From Actinernus sp. WN-2022 (taxonomy: Eukaryota; Cnidaria; Anthozoa; Actiniaria; Actinernidae): a DNA stretch of 64,000 nt. The notes beneath the pieces are model-generated. The model saw nothing but the letters and a program-made list of their open reading frames with translations. It was not told the DNA's origin and made no database searches. Shown piece by piece: positions 55,047-64,000 of this stretch. A program made the translations under genes and the position numbers. The stretch spans positions 8,479,877 through 8,543,876 of the forward strand of contig JAOWCC010001634.1 of the NCBI GenBank assembly GCA_030867875.1, in the 5' to 3' direction. The stretch's first letter is position 1; the number at the start of each line of letters is the position of its first letter.

Positions 55047-55575
55047 ATCACAGGGCATGGGATCGGGATCAACGTATATCAGTTATGAGATCGGAATCAA
55101 TATATCAGAATATGAACGGCCTCATTTTTTTTTGGCTGGATCATGGATCACAAATTACTGGAAAATTGGGATCAGAGATCAAAGTTCTGGGTAAAAATAA
55201 GGGACCACTAGTAAGAGAAAAAATATACCTCGTTACGACCCTGGTATAACACCAGTGTACAGAACTGCTGGGGTCAAAACTCGCTGAAATTACAACCACA
55301 CGCAGCGGCATGGACAAATAAACACATGCTGTAAGTATTGTCGCTTTTTATTCAATATTAGTTCTAAAAAAATCCCATTCAAATGCCAGTAAATATTGCC
55401 ACTTACAGAGCAATTGGGTCACCTGTGATATAATTTCTTTCTCATCATGTCCGTGTTGGAGGAGAGCCAATACACAACAATGTTTTTTAGTGTAGAAGGC
55501 GGCTCTAATAGCTTAAAAGACAGGAAAAGATTAAATAAAACTGAGAAAGGAGAAAAAGAAGTTAAAAAAAATTGT

Positions 55576-55647
55576 GGCTGGTATGGGAATCGAACTCCGA
55601 TCATTGGAATCAAAAGCGCTCGCTCTAAACCGCTTTACCATAGAGCC
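55576..55647 (-). tRNA. tRNA-like sequence in right foldback arm (pseudo-tRNA)
   Basis: Inverted partner of the tRNA-like sequence at 52111-52182, with the same A- and B-box features (B box complement GGGAATCGAACTC at 55586-55598) and slightly different anticodon-arm bases (GCGAGCGCTTTTGATTCC). With the left copy on the plus strand and this on the minus, any pol III transcripts from the two would converge on the core. Confidence 0.5.
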
Positions 55648-56327
55648 AATTCGCTTGAGCAGTGGTTTCAAAATAAGGTATATATGTAAAAGTTCTGAGA
55701 CCGTGAACTTTGGGAACTAGCATCGTCAAGCGTAAATTGCTCGATTTAGGCTCCAGAAATGGGGGATATTTCAATTAAATGGCATGAGGTTCTTGGAATA
55801 GATACTGTTGTGCTATTATTTGAGGTTTCGTTGCGGTCGGCATTGATTTTGGATGAAAATTCGAGCGTTGTCAGTTCCAGACCGGCTTAGGTGGAGATCG
55901 AGGTCGAGGGGTAAAATTTCAACAGAACTCGCTGTAATTGCATACAGAGTCTTCAGGTAAGTTTTTTTATATTTTTTCCCAGTCTGCATTTTATACCGAG
56001 TCTGCAGTCTGCAGTCTGCATTTTATACCCAGTCTGCATTTTATACCCAGTCTGCAGTCTGCAGTCTGCAATCTGCAGTCTGCAATCTGCAGTCTGCAGA
56101 TTATACTGACCGTGAAAAACCTGATAGTCAGAATCTATTTGTCAAAATTAAAACAATGCAATTTAGTCCTATTTTCTTTGTTAGAATAGTTATGTAGAGG
56201 CCATAATTAATAAGCAAGTGGGCTAAAATTGTATATTACTAGTTTAATGGTATATATGCCAGAACACACTTAGGGACCGGTCATTATTTATGAAGGAGGG
56301 AGGGGGGGAGAGAAAAAATATTATTAA

Positions 56328-57340
56328 CCCTTTCCCAACTGGACATGTTTGACTCAGTTGGTGAAATCCTGAGTGCTAACTCAACCCTCCCCCCTCGGTT
56401 CAAGTTTGGCTAGCCCGGAGCAGTTAAATACTGCTGACTTTTTAAGCCGAGGGCTCAAACTTTTCCCACAATGCCATTTGGGAGAATTCTGTGCACTCAG
56501 CGGTAGGTATGGCTGCTTCGGTAGGGTTTCCAATGAAATGTGCTCTAATTTGGGAGAAAAAAGCCACTGCAAGAGAGCTTGAGGACATCATTAAGTCTGA
56601 GGACGGCTGAAAAGTACTTGGTTTGCTTTTAGTAGGCCTTACGAGAGGTTTTACAGGATTTTTCTGTTGTCTTTCTGCTTTGAGACACATGAAATAATTC
56701 TTCACTGAAATCCTTGAAATTTTGCAGTTGGCTGTCTTTTCCCCCTGCTCAACCTATTAGGATGTGTTTTTGTCACTTTAAAGCAACGGCTTGAGTCCAA
56801 ATCACCGCTCTTGGTTGTAGGGGTAAAAGACTTATAAAAAAAACCTACCAGAGTCCCAGAGGGGGGGACCCCTTGTGATTTTTTTGTTGATTACCCAGCA
56901 TGCAGTTGGAGGTGGGAGCAGGTAAATGTGGTCGAGTGAAATGCAGTGTAAACATCGGCATGGTTCACAGTCGTTTGGTGCATTTTGTGCAAACAAACCT
57001 GCTGGTTGGAAAGATTAAACAAGGTACTGTAACGACTGAGTGGTGATTTTGTTTTTGCTTTTGATTTCAAGTGTGAATGGGAAGGGTTTTTTAAGCCGAT
57101 TTTCAGCTCCTCAAAATTCGTGAAAAGCGAAGAAATGAACAACAATCTCCAAAACAAATGAGTTTTTCTCTAAGGTGGGAGAGTCAAGTGATCCCCGTTA
57201 CAGCTGTGGCTTCGAAGTCATTCATCCCTTGAAATAATATCACAACATCGTATTTCCAGCATGTCTAGGTTTGATGCAATAATTTTCTCCAGGTACATGC
57301 TTCATATTGGGCGGTTACGGGCGGTGCAGGAGGGAAAGGG
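56328..57340. mobile_element. 1013-bp nested TTAA element, CCCTTTCCC ends
   Basis: CCCTTTCCC at the left and GGGAAAGGG at the right are flanked by TTAA (56324-56327, 57341-57344). Short CCCTTT-type ends and TTAA are typical of piggyBac. Frames inside (56373-56582 plus, 56442-56705 minus, 56891-57157 minus) have no recognisable transposase. The GAGGGGGGGACCCC-like patch near 56868 is an internal palindrome. Confidence 0.8.
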
Positions 57341-57629
57341 TTAAAGACAAAATTCACTAAAGCACCCCCCCCCCCCCCCTTCCTCAGGCCTGAAAATGAC
57401 AAGCGACCCCCCTCTCAAAGTCCACAAGAGGGGGGATCCCCCAACACACGCACAACACACATCATTCCGGAGAACCATTCTAATAGGTATTGGGCGCGTG
57501 GAGCAGGGCTGGCACTAAGAGACCATGTCGTAAGCGATAGTACGTAGTGATCTTACCTGTGGAACACTGTTGGAAGATGTAAATCTGCGATCGTGTTGAT
57601 AGTCAACTAAGTTTAGTACTGCACATAAC

Positions 57630-58170
57630 CTAGTAGTATAACTTTATTTAAGCACGCTAGCCCTGTCAACAGCAGCTGATTTACACAAGGGGCGTGACAG
57701 AAATATAAAATTTACAAAATATTAAAATATATTATGAATATAGATAAAAATGAAATGTTTGAATATTACGTAATAATGATTAAATATTTTTATACCTGGT
57801 ATTTGTGAGCGGCAATTTTAGTCTTGAAAGAAGGGAATGAGTTGGAGTCCCTAATTTCGTTATGGAGCGAGTTCCATATTTTAGCCCCACTGTACGAGAA
57901 ACTCTTTTTCATACTTTCGGTTTTGGGTAAAGGTAACGGCTGCAGTGAGGAATTGGAGCCCCTAACATTGTATTCAGTGACCTCAGATTTCTGTTTAAAA
58001 AGATCCACAAGGCAAATTGGGGCTTGACCATTTATGGCTTTGTACATTTGTTTCGCCTTAATATTTAGCCTTTTGAATTTCAGGTGTATCGTGTGGACCA
58101 GTGTCCCGTTCTGCGTCCACTTCGGGTTATTTTCTCTGTTGGTGGTAATAACATTTTGCATCAAACTTCC
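57630..58170 (-). pseudogene. LINE C-terminal fragment nested in the 2-kb element
   Basis: A minus-strand frame (58164-57790) with KQMYKAINGQAPICLVDLF, LPLPKTESMKKSFSYSGAKI and WNSLHNEIRDSNSFPSFKTK, the C-terminal end of a CR1/Jockey-type reverse transcriptase. An AATAAAG polyadenylation signal lies near 57650. 5'-truncated. Similar in type to the LINE at 7969-10708 but from a different subfamily. Confidence 0.8.
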
Positions 58171-58702
58171 CTTCCTTTACTACTAGGAATAACATGGCCC
58201 ACCCCTTATTGACTAAAGAAAATGCACATGACCCACCCCTATCCCCCCCCCCCCTCCTTCATAAATAATGACCGGTCCCTTACATTGTACTTTGATTTCT
58301 GAACCCATATTTCAAATGTCTCGATAACATTCAACATGCACTGAGGACCAGCAGGAGAGACTCGTAGGGAGGCTATTTTTGGAGAATTCGGCCAATTTTT
58401 GATGTATTTTTCCGTAATGGGAGAGATATGTTTACTCTTTAATTACATATTTAGAGCCATTAAAGATCACAAAGTTGTCGAAAAAGGCTTTTGAGTCCGG
58501 ACTGTGGAAAACATAAATTTGATCCACCTATGAAAACAGTCCATTTATTACTGCCATATTGCATGTTTCCTTTGCTTTAGCCATTCGCTTTAATTTTTTG
58601 AACTGAACCAATTCACACTTAGTTTTTAGATAAATGCTTAACAATTATTCACCTCCGCAGTGTCGGTGAGTAGTGATGGATACTTACCTCGCCGCTTAAA
58701 CG

Positions 58703-59223
58703 AGGGTCCACAATAGGGTCCTCAGATCCCGCTTTCCCACCTCATTTTTTCTCTTAATCCCACCATCCCACCCTTCTTTAGACTTCTTTACGTTGAAATC
58801 CCGATCCCACCCTTATTTTTTTAACTACAATTTTTTTTCTGCGTTATTTATTACAATAATGATAACATGAAATACCCACCTTCATTAAAATCCGGATAGC
58901 TGCCAAGTAAACAGACTAAACACGATTTGATGATGTTTCTGACCCTTGGACGAACACGCAAAGTCACACAAACGGTACGCGACATGCTGTTGACATATGG
59001 AAGACGAAGATTGTTCGTTTTGAAGAGTTAATCTGCATTAAACACACGGTCACGTGGAAATTATAATCCCGTATCCCGCTTCCCGCCCCCTCAAAAACAT
59101 GAAATCCCGCTTCCCGCTCGTACCTGAAATCCCGCGTCCCACTCCTGTTTTTAGCTCGCATCCCGAATCCCACCCTCGAAATAAGCCCGATCCCGCCATC
59201 CCGCCAAACCTATTGTGGACCCT
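58703..59223. mobile_element. 521-bp element, 8-bp duplication, TCCCGC repeats
   Basis: Ends AGGGTCCACAATAGG and complement, flanked by CTTAAACG and CTTAAACC (58695-58702, 59224-59231; one mismatch). Both halves carry degenerate ATCCCGCnTCCC units. An 8-bp duplication suits hAT. Frames on both strands at 58964-59239 come from the repeats. Confidence 0.82.
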
Positions 59224-59231
59224 CTTAAACC

Positions 59232-60820
59232 CCAAATAGTTATTTGATTTTCTGTCAAATGGCCAAATACTCGCGCGAAGTGATCACTGCTTCTCTAGGA
59301 GGTGAATGTGAAATCATATTCACTGTTTGAGTAGCCAATCGGAGCGTGCGAAAAGTGATATTCACTTGTGTCGTATATACTAAACTCATTTATACCGGAG
59401 TCCGCACTCATTCAACTGTTTATTCGGTTTTTATGGCATTATATTGTTCTTAAAATTGGAGAAATACATTATTCCTTCGAATTCAAAAACCGTATGTCGG
59501 GCTTTAGCGGACTCCGGCTGCTTCGCCCATTGTTTAGTTTTGTGTAATCGGCCAAATGTTTATCGTATAGAGTACATGTATATAGTTTTGAAGAAATTCC
59601 AACTTTGTAGACTCGGCAAATATTGACCAAAATCCAGCAATGTTTACGAAAAATGAGCCGTTTTTGCCAACAAATCTTGCATTCGAAGACATCACGTAAT
59701 AATTAGACATGTTTGTGAGCCTGAGTTTAATATTAAGCGGTGTATATGGACAGTTTTTACCCCCCAAATAAGTACATCTTTGTCATATCTAGGAGTAAAA
59801 ATATGGTGCGAAATCTTATGGACCAAACAGAACCCTGCTGGCACAACAACGACATCTTGGTTTGAGTAGGCGAGAAGACGCTGTCTTAGTACGCAGCGTG
59901 AGCCGTACCACGAATCCAATCCTTACGTCTTATATGACTACCCATATCATGACTAAATACATCTCAAGGCCTTGGGTACGGTCCAAGATTGTTTTTTGAT
60001 ATCGAAAAGCTTAAATATCTCTTGGTTGGAAAGTGTGTCAGCGAGAGAGTGCAACCAGCAGGCGGAAAATGAGTATTTTGTCATTTGCAGGAAAGAATTA
60101 AGTGGAGCGCTTTTTAAAAGCAAACATTTTTTGAAAGCAAGTTCACGACTTGTAGGGAGAAGAATGTAGAGAAACTGATTGTCCTGACTCTGAATCCGAG
60201 TCCGATCCATATTTCAATCGATGACAAGATTGTTTTCTTTTTTTCAAAACAACAAAGCATATCAATAATATAATTCGTTATTGCTTACCAGTCATTCTAG
60301 GAAGATTGAAGAAACGTTGATGTAGACTTTTGGAGCTCTATCTGCTTGGAATTATGCGTGAAAGAAGTGGTGTGTTTGTAAAAGAGTTCTAAGTATCCGC
60401 GTGTAGTAATTTAAAGCCACGCACGATACGATAAAAGAACAGCGCACGACATCAAACCCTTTATACCTATTATAAATCCCTAGGACTGGCGGGGAGATCA
60501 TCGGCAAACCACAACTCCATTGTATCCAGTATCAACTTTCCGTTTTAGCGCGAAAATCCTCGCATAGATACGAAACGTTGGCCGGTTATATCTCGATAAA
60601 TCGTTTCGACTGGAAAAAATATATTTAATATTGAAGAAGTTCATCATTACCAGAAATCACGGACAAAATGGCGGATAGCTCTTTATGCATAGCTTTTGCA
60701 GGGCATTTAAAAATGGCCTACACTTACAAAGAAATGTATGGGACCAAACGTAAAATGTTTATAGCCTTACCTATAGGAAAACTTTCGCTCTGCCAGTCTT
60801 CTCGTTTCAAACTCAGGGCT
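59232..60820. other. No gene recognised
   Basis: Frames at 59534-59919 and 59953-60210 (minus) and 59972-60169 (plus) are open on overlapping opposite strands, so at most one can be real, and none has a motif or splice context that I trust. Confidence 0.35.
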
Positions 60821-61000
60821 TATAAACCATTAGTTTAAAAATTTGATGAATCCAGTCTATCACCACAGGCTGCCATACATTCCTTGTAAATTTCGGAGGA
60901 GTACATCCCGGCTTCCATGTAGTACTCGCTAACCAACAACGAAGGCCAAATCCCGGTCTTCTAATTTGCTTCCACCGATAATCAGGCCTTGATGTTGCCA
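60821..61000 (-). pseudogene. Possible decayed exon, frameshifted
   Basis: On the minus strand one frame reads IIGGSKLEDRDLAFVVG to a stop, and the next frame continues SEYYMEAGMYSSEIYKECMA, ending in LDSSNF and TAA. The join suggests one coding segment with a frameshift. The LSEAGxYS-like pattern faintly recalls the helical repeats of APPBP2-like proteins, but the similarity is short and may be chance. Confidence 0.25.
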
Positions 61001-61140
61001 TTTTTAAGGCTGTTTATTGTAGTTTGGTTCGGTCAAAACTGCTCCGAAAAGCGCTAACTTTGGCTACAAGAAACCGCCATTACAGTTCCGAAGCCTGCCA
61101 GGCAACCTGAGTAAAAAGGGCCTGATACTCAGGTTACTAT

Positions 61141-61950
61141 ATTAATAATAATAATAATAATATCTGATTTATATAGCGCCTATTCATGCAACTTCTCTAA
61201 GCGCTTTACAATACATTTTCCTAAAACAGTGATAATAGTTAAAAATTGATAAAATAGAAAGATATGTATATACAAATACAAATTGATAATTATGCAATGT
61301 AAAAATTAAAAAAATGTAAAAAGTCAATTGTACGCTAATTTAAAAAGATACGTTTTTAACTTAGACTTAAAAACAGCAACGTTGGAGCAAGTCCTAATTT
61401 CCAGTGGAAGGTTATTCCATAGCTTAGGAGCGTGAACTGAAAAGGCTCGATAACCATATGACTTTAGGTTAAAGAGGCGCGGTCATGAGTTGCGCATGTG
61501 CGGGTTTTGGGCAATTTAATGATATGCAAAAACGCTTGGAGTTGTTTAGTTCGCCAATTTTCAACAATACAACTTAACACTAGAGTGCACTAACATGTGA
61601 GATTGCTGTGATATCGACGGATTCATTACTTCTCGTTCCTCCCAATGGAAAGCATACTCAACTTGAAAACGTCCGGCGGACGATTTCAAGTTTGGGTGGC
61701 TTGGTAATCATGCCTGTTATTCATGACCGTGCCCCTTTAAAAGTTGGAACTCGTAAATGGCTGACTAACGACGAGGAACGAAGTTGTCTCGCCGGTTTAT
61801 AAAGTTCAATAATGTAAGTTAAGTAACAAGGAGCAAGTCTGTTGAATGGCTTAAAAGTTAATAATAAAATCTTAAAAATAATACGCTGTTAAATTGGTAA
61901 CCAATGCAGTTCGACTAAAACTGGAGTAATGTGTTCATATTTACGAGTGT
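61141..61950 (-). pseudogene. L2-like LINE 3' fragment split by a TTAA MITE
   Basis: On the minus strand: HITPVLVELHWLPI at about 61940, a continuation to LAPCYLTYIIEL near 61800, the MITE (61473-61736), then LKSYGYRAFSVHAPKLWNNL and FKSKLKTYLFKLAYN to the stop at about 61330. The 3' UTR ends in GGCGCTATATAAATCAGA and (TTA)n at 61141-61160. One in-frame stop precedes QRIIFKI. Removing the MITE and one TTAA leaves the frame continuous. Confidence 0.9.
61473..61736. mobile_element. 264-bp TTAA MITE inside the L2 fragment
   Basis: Inverted ends AGAGGCGCGGTCATGAGT and AGGGGCACGGTCATGAAT, flanked by TTAA (61469-61472, 61737-61740). The L2 reading frame runs through the reconstructed empty site. 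Interior GCGCATGTGCGGG; the frame at 61608-61802 is a shadow. piggyBac- or Kolobok-type TTAA targeting. Confidence 0.93.
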
Positions 61951-62267
61951 ATTAGTCCATGGGCCAGGACCCCCAAAATGGCCATTTGGTACCAAAATGA
62001 GGGACAAATTCTAACATATATTTTTGAAAACCTTGTTTCCTCTAGTCTATTTTGGTATATGATAACCGTGTCAAATGAGTAGCTTTCTGGGGGTTATCAC
62101 GTGATCAAGTGACGTCACTCAGATTCACTGAATGGCCGAATATTGAACAAAGATCACGAGAAATAGTGGAATCGAAGCCTGTAAAAGCCATATTCATAGG
62201 TATTTAGCTGTTAATAAACCCAAACAGACTTCCAGAGTTAATTTGGAGAAACTTTTAAATATAGGCT
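61951..62267. other. No gene seen
   Basis: About 300 bp between the two L2 copies. Nothing recognised. Confidence 0.4.
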
Positions 62268-63330
62268 TAATAATAATAATAATAAATGAGTTTATATAGC
62301 GCCTATACATTGCTGTTCTAGGCGCTTTACATGATGTATATATATATTAAAAATTAAAAATGTGACTAACATAACTGATGAAAAGAAATAAGCAAATCAT
62401 TACATTTCTCTAGACTATTCGCAAGAATACTAAAAATAAGCAATAAAAATGATGAATTAGCAATAGGCCTTCTTAAAAAGAAACGTTTTTAATTTTAACT
62501 TGAACGTTTCAACGTTGGAAGAATCACGGATGTCTAAAGGTAGCTTGTTCCAGAGCCTGGGAGCCGCGGTAGAGAAGGCGTGTTGACCATACGTTTTCAT
62601 GTTAAAGGCAGGCTCAACCAGACGAAGGTGGTCTTTAGATGACCTCAAGAGTCTTTTCTGTCGGTAAAATGTTAAAAGGTTTTTAAGATAGCGTGGACCG
62701 AGACTATTTAATGATTTAAAAGTTATAAGATTTATTTTAAAAATGATTCTGTACTCGATTGGGAGCCAGTGAAGTTCTTTTAGAGTCTCCGTGATGTGGT
62801 CGTTTTTTCGAAGACATGTCACAACTCGAGCAGCTGCATTTTGAGCAGACTGCAATTTCGCTATATCACGTCCTTGGGCCCCATGAAGAAGAGAGTTACA
62901 AAAATCTAGTTTTGAGCTTACAAAACTGTGGATCAAAACTTCTGTAGTTTTCTTGTCAATATATTTTCTTATTTTAGCAATATTACGAATGTGGTAGAAG
63001 GCACCCTTGACAACAGCATTTACATGTGGTGAAAAAGACATAGTTTCGTCAAAAAGTACCCCGAGATTACGTGCTTTATTTGTCGGTCTAATAATTTTCT
63101 CGCCAACAGTCAATGATGGAAGTGTGGGAGTTGGGCGAAATTGTGAGTGCAAGAGAAGAAGTTCCGATTTGCCATTGTTTAATTTAAGCTTATTGGCAGT
63201 CATCCATAGTGTAATGTCAGATATGCAGCTCTCAAGGCGTTGTTTAGCAACTTGAAAATCATGGGTGTTTTTACAAGAAACGGTTTCCATGGCAACAGAA
63301 GGCAAAATATAAAGTGAATTCAAAGAATTA
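62268..63330 (-). mobile_element. L2-like LINE, 5'-truncated, 288-codon intact frame
   Basis: Frame 63323-62457 covers the region after the reverse-transcriptase active site: RLESCISDITLWMTANKLKL, SELLLL, RNLGVLFDETMSFSPHVN, FVSSKLDFCNSLLHG, LQSAQNAAARVVT, ELHWLPIEYRI, GPRYLKNLL, FSTAAPRLWNKLPLDIR and FLFKKAYC. No stop or frameshift, so it is much younger than the other LINEs. The 3' UTR has AGGCGCTATATAAACTC and an (ATT)n tail at 62268-62284. Truncation lies just downstream of where the YADD box would be. Confidence 0.92.
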
Positions 63331-63459
63331 TTCGAAAATCACGACATAACAAAAGCAGGCGTTTTGGGAAAGAAAGACTACATCAATTCAGTGCTCATCT
63401 AATGTTGGTGATCAGCTAGTTGAATTAGGAAATGGTTGGTTTCACCCTTACTTTAATTC
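63331..63459. other. Short spacer between L2 and the edge pseudogene
   Basis: About 130 bp with no recognised feature. It holds the 5' truncation point of the L2 copy and the 3' flank of the pseudogene. Confidence 0.4.
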
Positions 63460-64000
63460 TTAAGTATCGTCGTCTTCGTCATCCGAGACAGCCTCCTCTA
63501 TGGGATTCTCACGCCGGTTCTCGCAGTCTTGTAACTTGCACAGGTGCAGGTTGGAAGCTGGCATGACCTCGTGCATGAGCAAGATAACAGCTCTAGAACG
63601 GCAGTAGGCGCTGGCTCACCACTCATCCAGTCTATGGTGAGCTTAATGTTCTCCTGACACCAGCCGGAAACGATGGGGGTTGGGATCTCAGGACAGCTTT
63701 CAGATCGCCGCTTGATAGTTTGTACGAGAAGCATGTTTCAGTAAGCAGTCAGCGCATGGCGGTAGTTGAGTTGATTCAGTGTTGCCCTTCTTTGCACAGA
63801 ACAACCTGTACCTAAGCTCGTTTATGTCATTTGTTCCTGGTTGAGAGCTATACAACTGGCATGTGAACTCCTGGAGTTTTTCGACCAGCTCATCCGAAAG
63901 CTCCCATTCCATTCCTAAGTGCTTGAACATTTCTTGAAAGGAACTGTGTTGTTTGACAATTCGAAGGGCTCCAATCTTTCCCCATCCAGCGAATGCGCTC
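63460..64000 (-). pseudogene. Cys-rich C-terminus of a transposon-type protein, off edge
   Basis: The minus-strand frame is open from the window edge (AGWGKIGALRIVKQHSSFQE, LVEKLQEFTCQLY, ELRYRLFCAKKGN, LPPCADCLLKHASRTNYQA). A frameshift near 63715 leads to SCPEIPTPIVSGWCQENIKL, DWMSGEPAPTAVLEL and the Cys-rich LLSCSCTRSCQLPTCTC, then a second shift to CKLQDCEN and an acidic DDEDDDT end with TAA at 63460. I recall this arrangement as the end of a multicopy protein family in cnidarians and other invertebrates, likely transposon-derived. The 5' part is outside the window. Confidence 0.6.

Larger units (their letters stand above)
51660..56112. mobile_element. 4.45-kb foldback transposon, 9-bp target duplication
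   Basis: Flanked by the exact 9-bp repeat TGAAAAACC (51651-51659, 56113-56121). Inverted ends read CAGTCAGTATAATCTGCAGA and CGGTCAGTATAATCTGCAGA. The left arm spans 51660-53677 and the right arm 55191-56112. After subtracting two nested MITEs the left arm is about 850 bp and pairs with the right arm throughout; the right arm has a private ~60-bp insertion near 55507-55570. The outermost arm parts are tandem CTGCAGA/CTGCAGT heptads. The core (53678-55190) holds a tandem duplication and a third nested element. No transposase. Long tandem-rich arms and 9-bp duplications recall Drosophila FB and Mutator-like foldback elements. Confidence 0.93.
56273..58279. mobile_element. 2-kb PIF/Harbinger-like element, TTA duplication
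   Basis: Perfect 28-bp inverted ends starting GGGACCGGTCATTATTTATG, bounded by TTA (56270-56272, 58280-58282). The arms carry G/C tracts. A TTAA element and a LINE fragment lie inside. No nuclease or Myb-like frame is recognisable, so it is non-autonomous or gutted. Confidence 0.92.

Noticed and set aside
59953..60210. Minus-strand 85-codon frame as an exon
   Set aside because: The plus strand is also open over the same bases, no motif is recognisable, and no splice pair is convincing.

Overview
This is eukaryotic genomic DNA, AT-rich by eye, and almost certainly from an animal. Recognisable gene pieces are split by consensus splice sites: a secreted PAN/Apple-EGF exon and a discoidin (F5/8 type C) last exon, both on the minus strand. 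The rest is dominated by decayed transposons: LINEs of L2 and CR1/Jockey type, a BEL/Pao LTR element, a tyrosine-recombinase gene, DDE-like remnants, a tRNA-headed SINE, and many short inverted-repeat elements. These gene and transposon families together suggest an anthozoan cnidarian, probably a stony coral; that is inference from family recognition, not from a search.

Layout. 1-5 kb: repeats, a foldback element with 7-bp target duplications, a LINE scrap, and the PAN/EGF exon (4341-4742, minus). 6-11 kb: two decayed CR1/Jockey-like LINEs, the second (7969-10708) nearly complete for ORF2. 11-15.5 kb: mostly unassigned, with small repeats and a coiled-coil ORF. 15.5-17.9 kb: a 43/46-bp satellite array broken by two transposons, one of which carries a SINE. 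18-23 kb: exon-like sequence present in three diverged copies, plus a 1.1-kb inverted-repeat element. 24-31 kb: a tandem repeat, MITEs, and two members of a hairpin-ended element family. 31-40 kb: TWA-duplicating MITEs, a BEL/Pao element whose two LTR copies point in opposite directions, a DDE-like pseudogene, a 1.2-kb TTAA element with an empty site elsewhere in the window, and a second copy of the 942-bp hairpin element that I could not distinguish from the first. 42-49 kb: the discoidin last exon, a broken tyrosine recombinase, and a LINE. 51.6-56.1 kb: a 4.45-kb foldback transposon with 9-bp target duplications and at least three nested elements. 56-59 kb: a 2-kb TWA element containing a TTAA element and a LINE scrap, then an 8-bp-duplication element. 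61-63.3 kb: two L2 fragments, one carrying a TTAA MITE whose removal restores the reading frame. 63.5-64 kb: the end of a Cys-rich, transposon-type pseudogene that runs off the right edge.

There is no operon or pathway here. The strongest results are structural: exact target-site duplications that date insertions relative to one another, paralogous empty sites, and a hairpin family whose internal mismatches are repeatedly GA opposite GA. All identity statements are by-eye comparisons and all family names come from memory of the families. No database was consulted.
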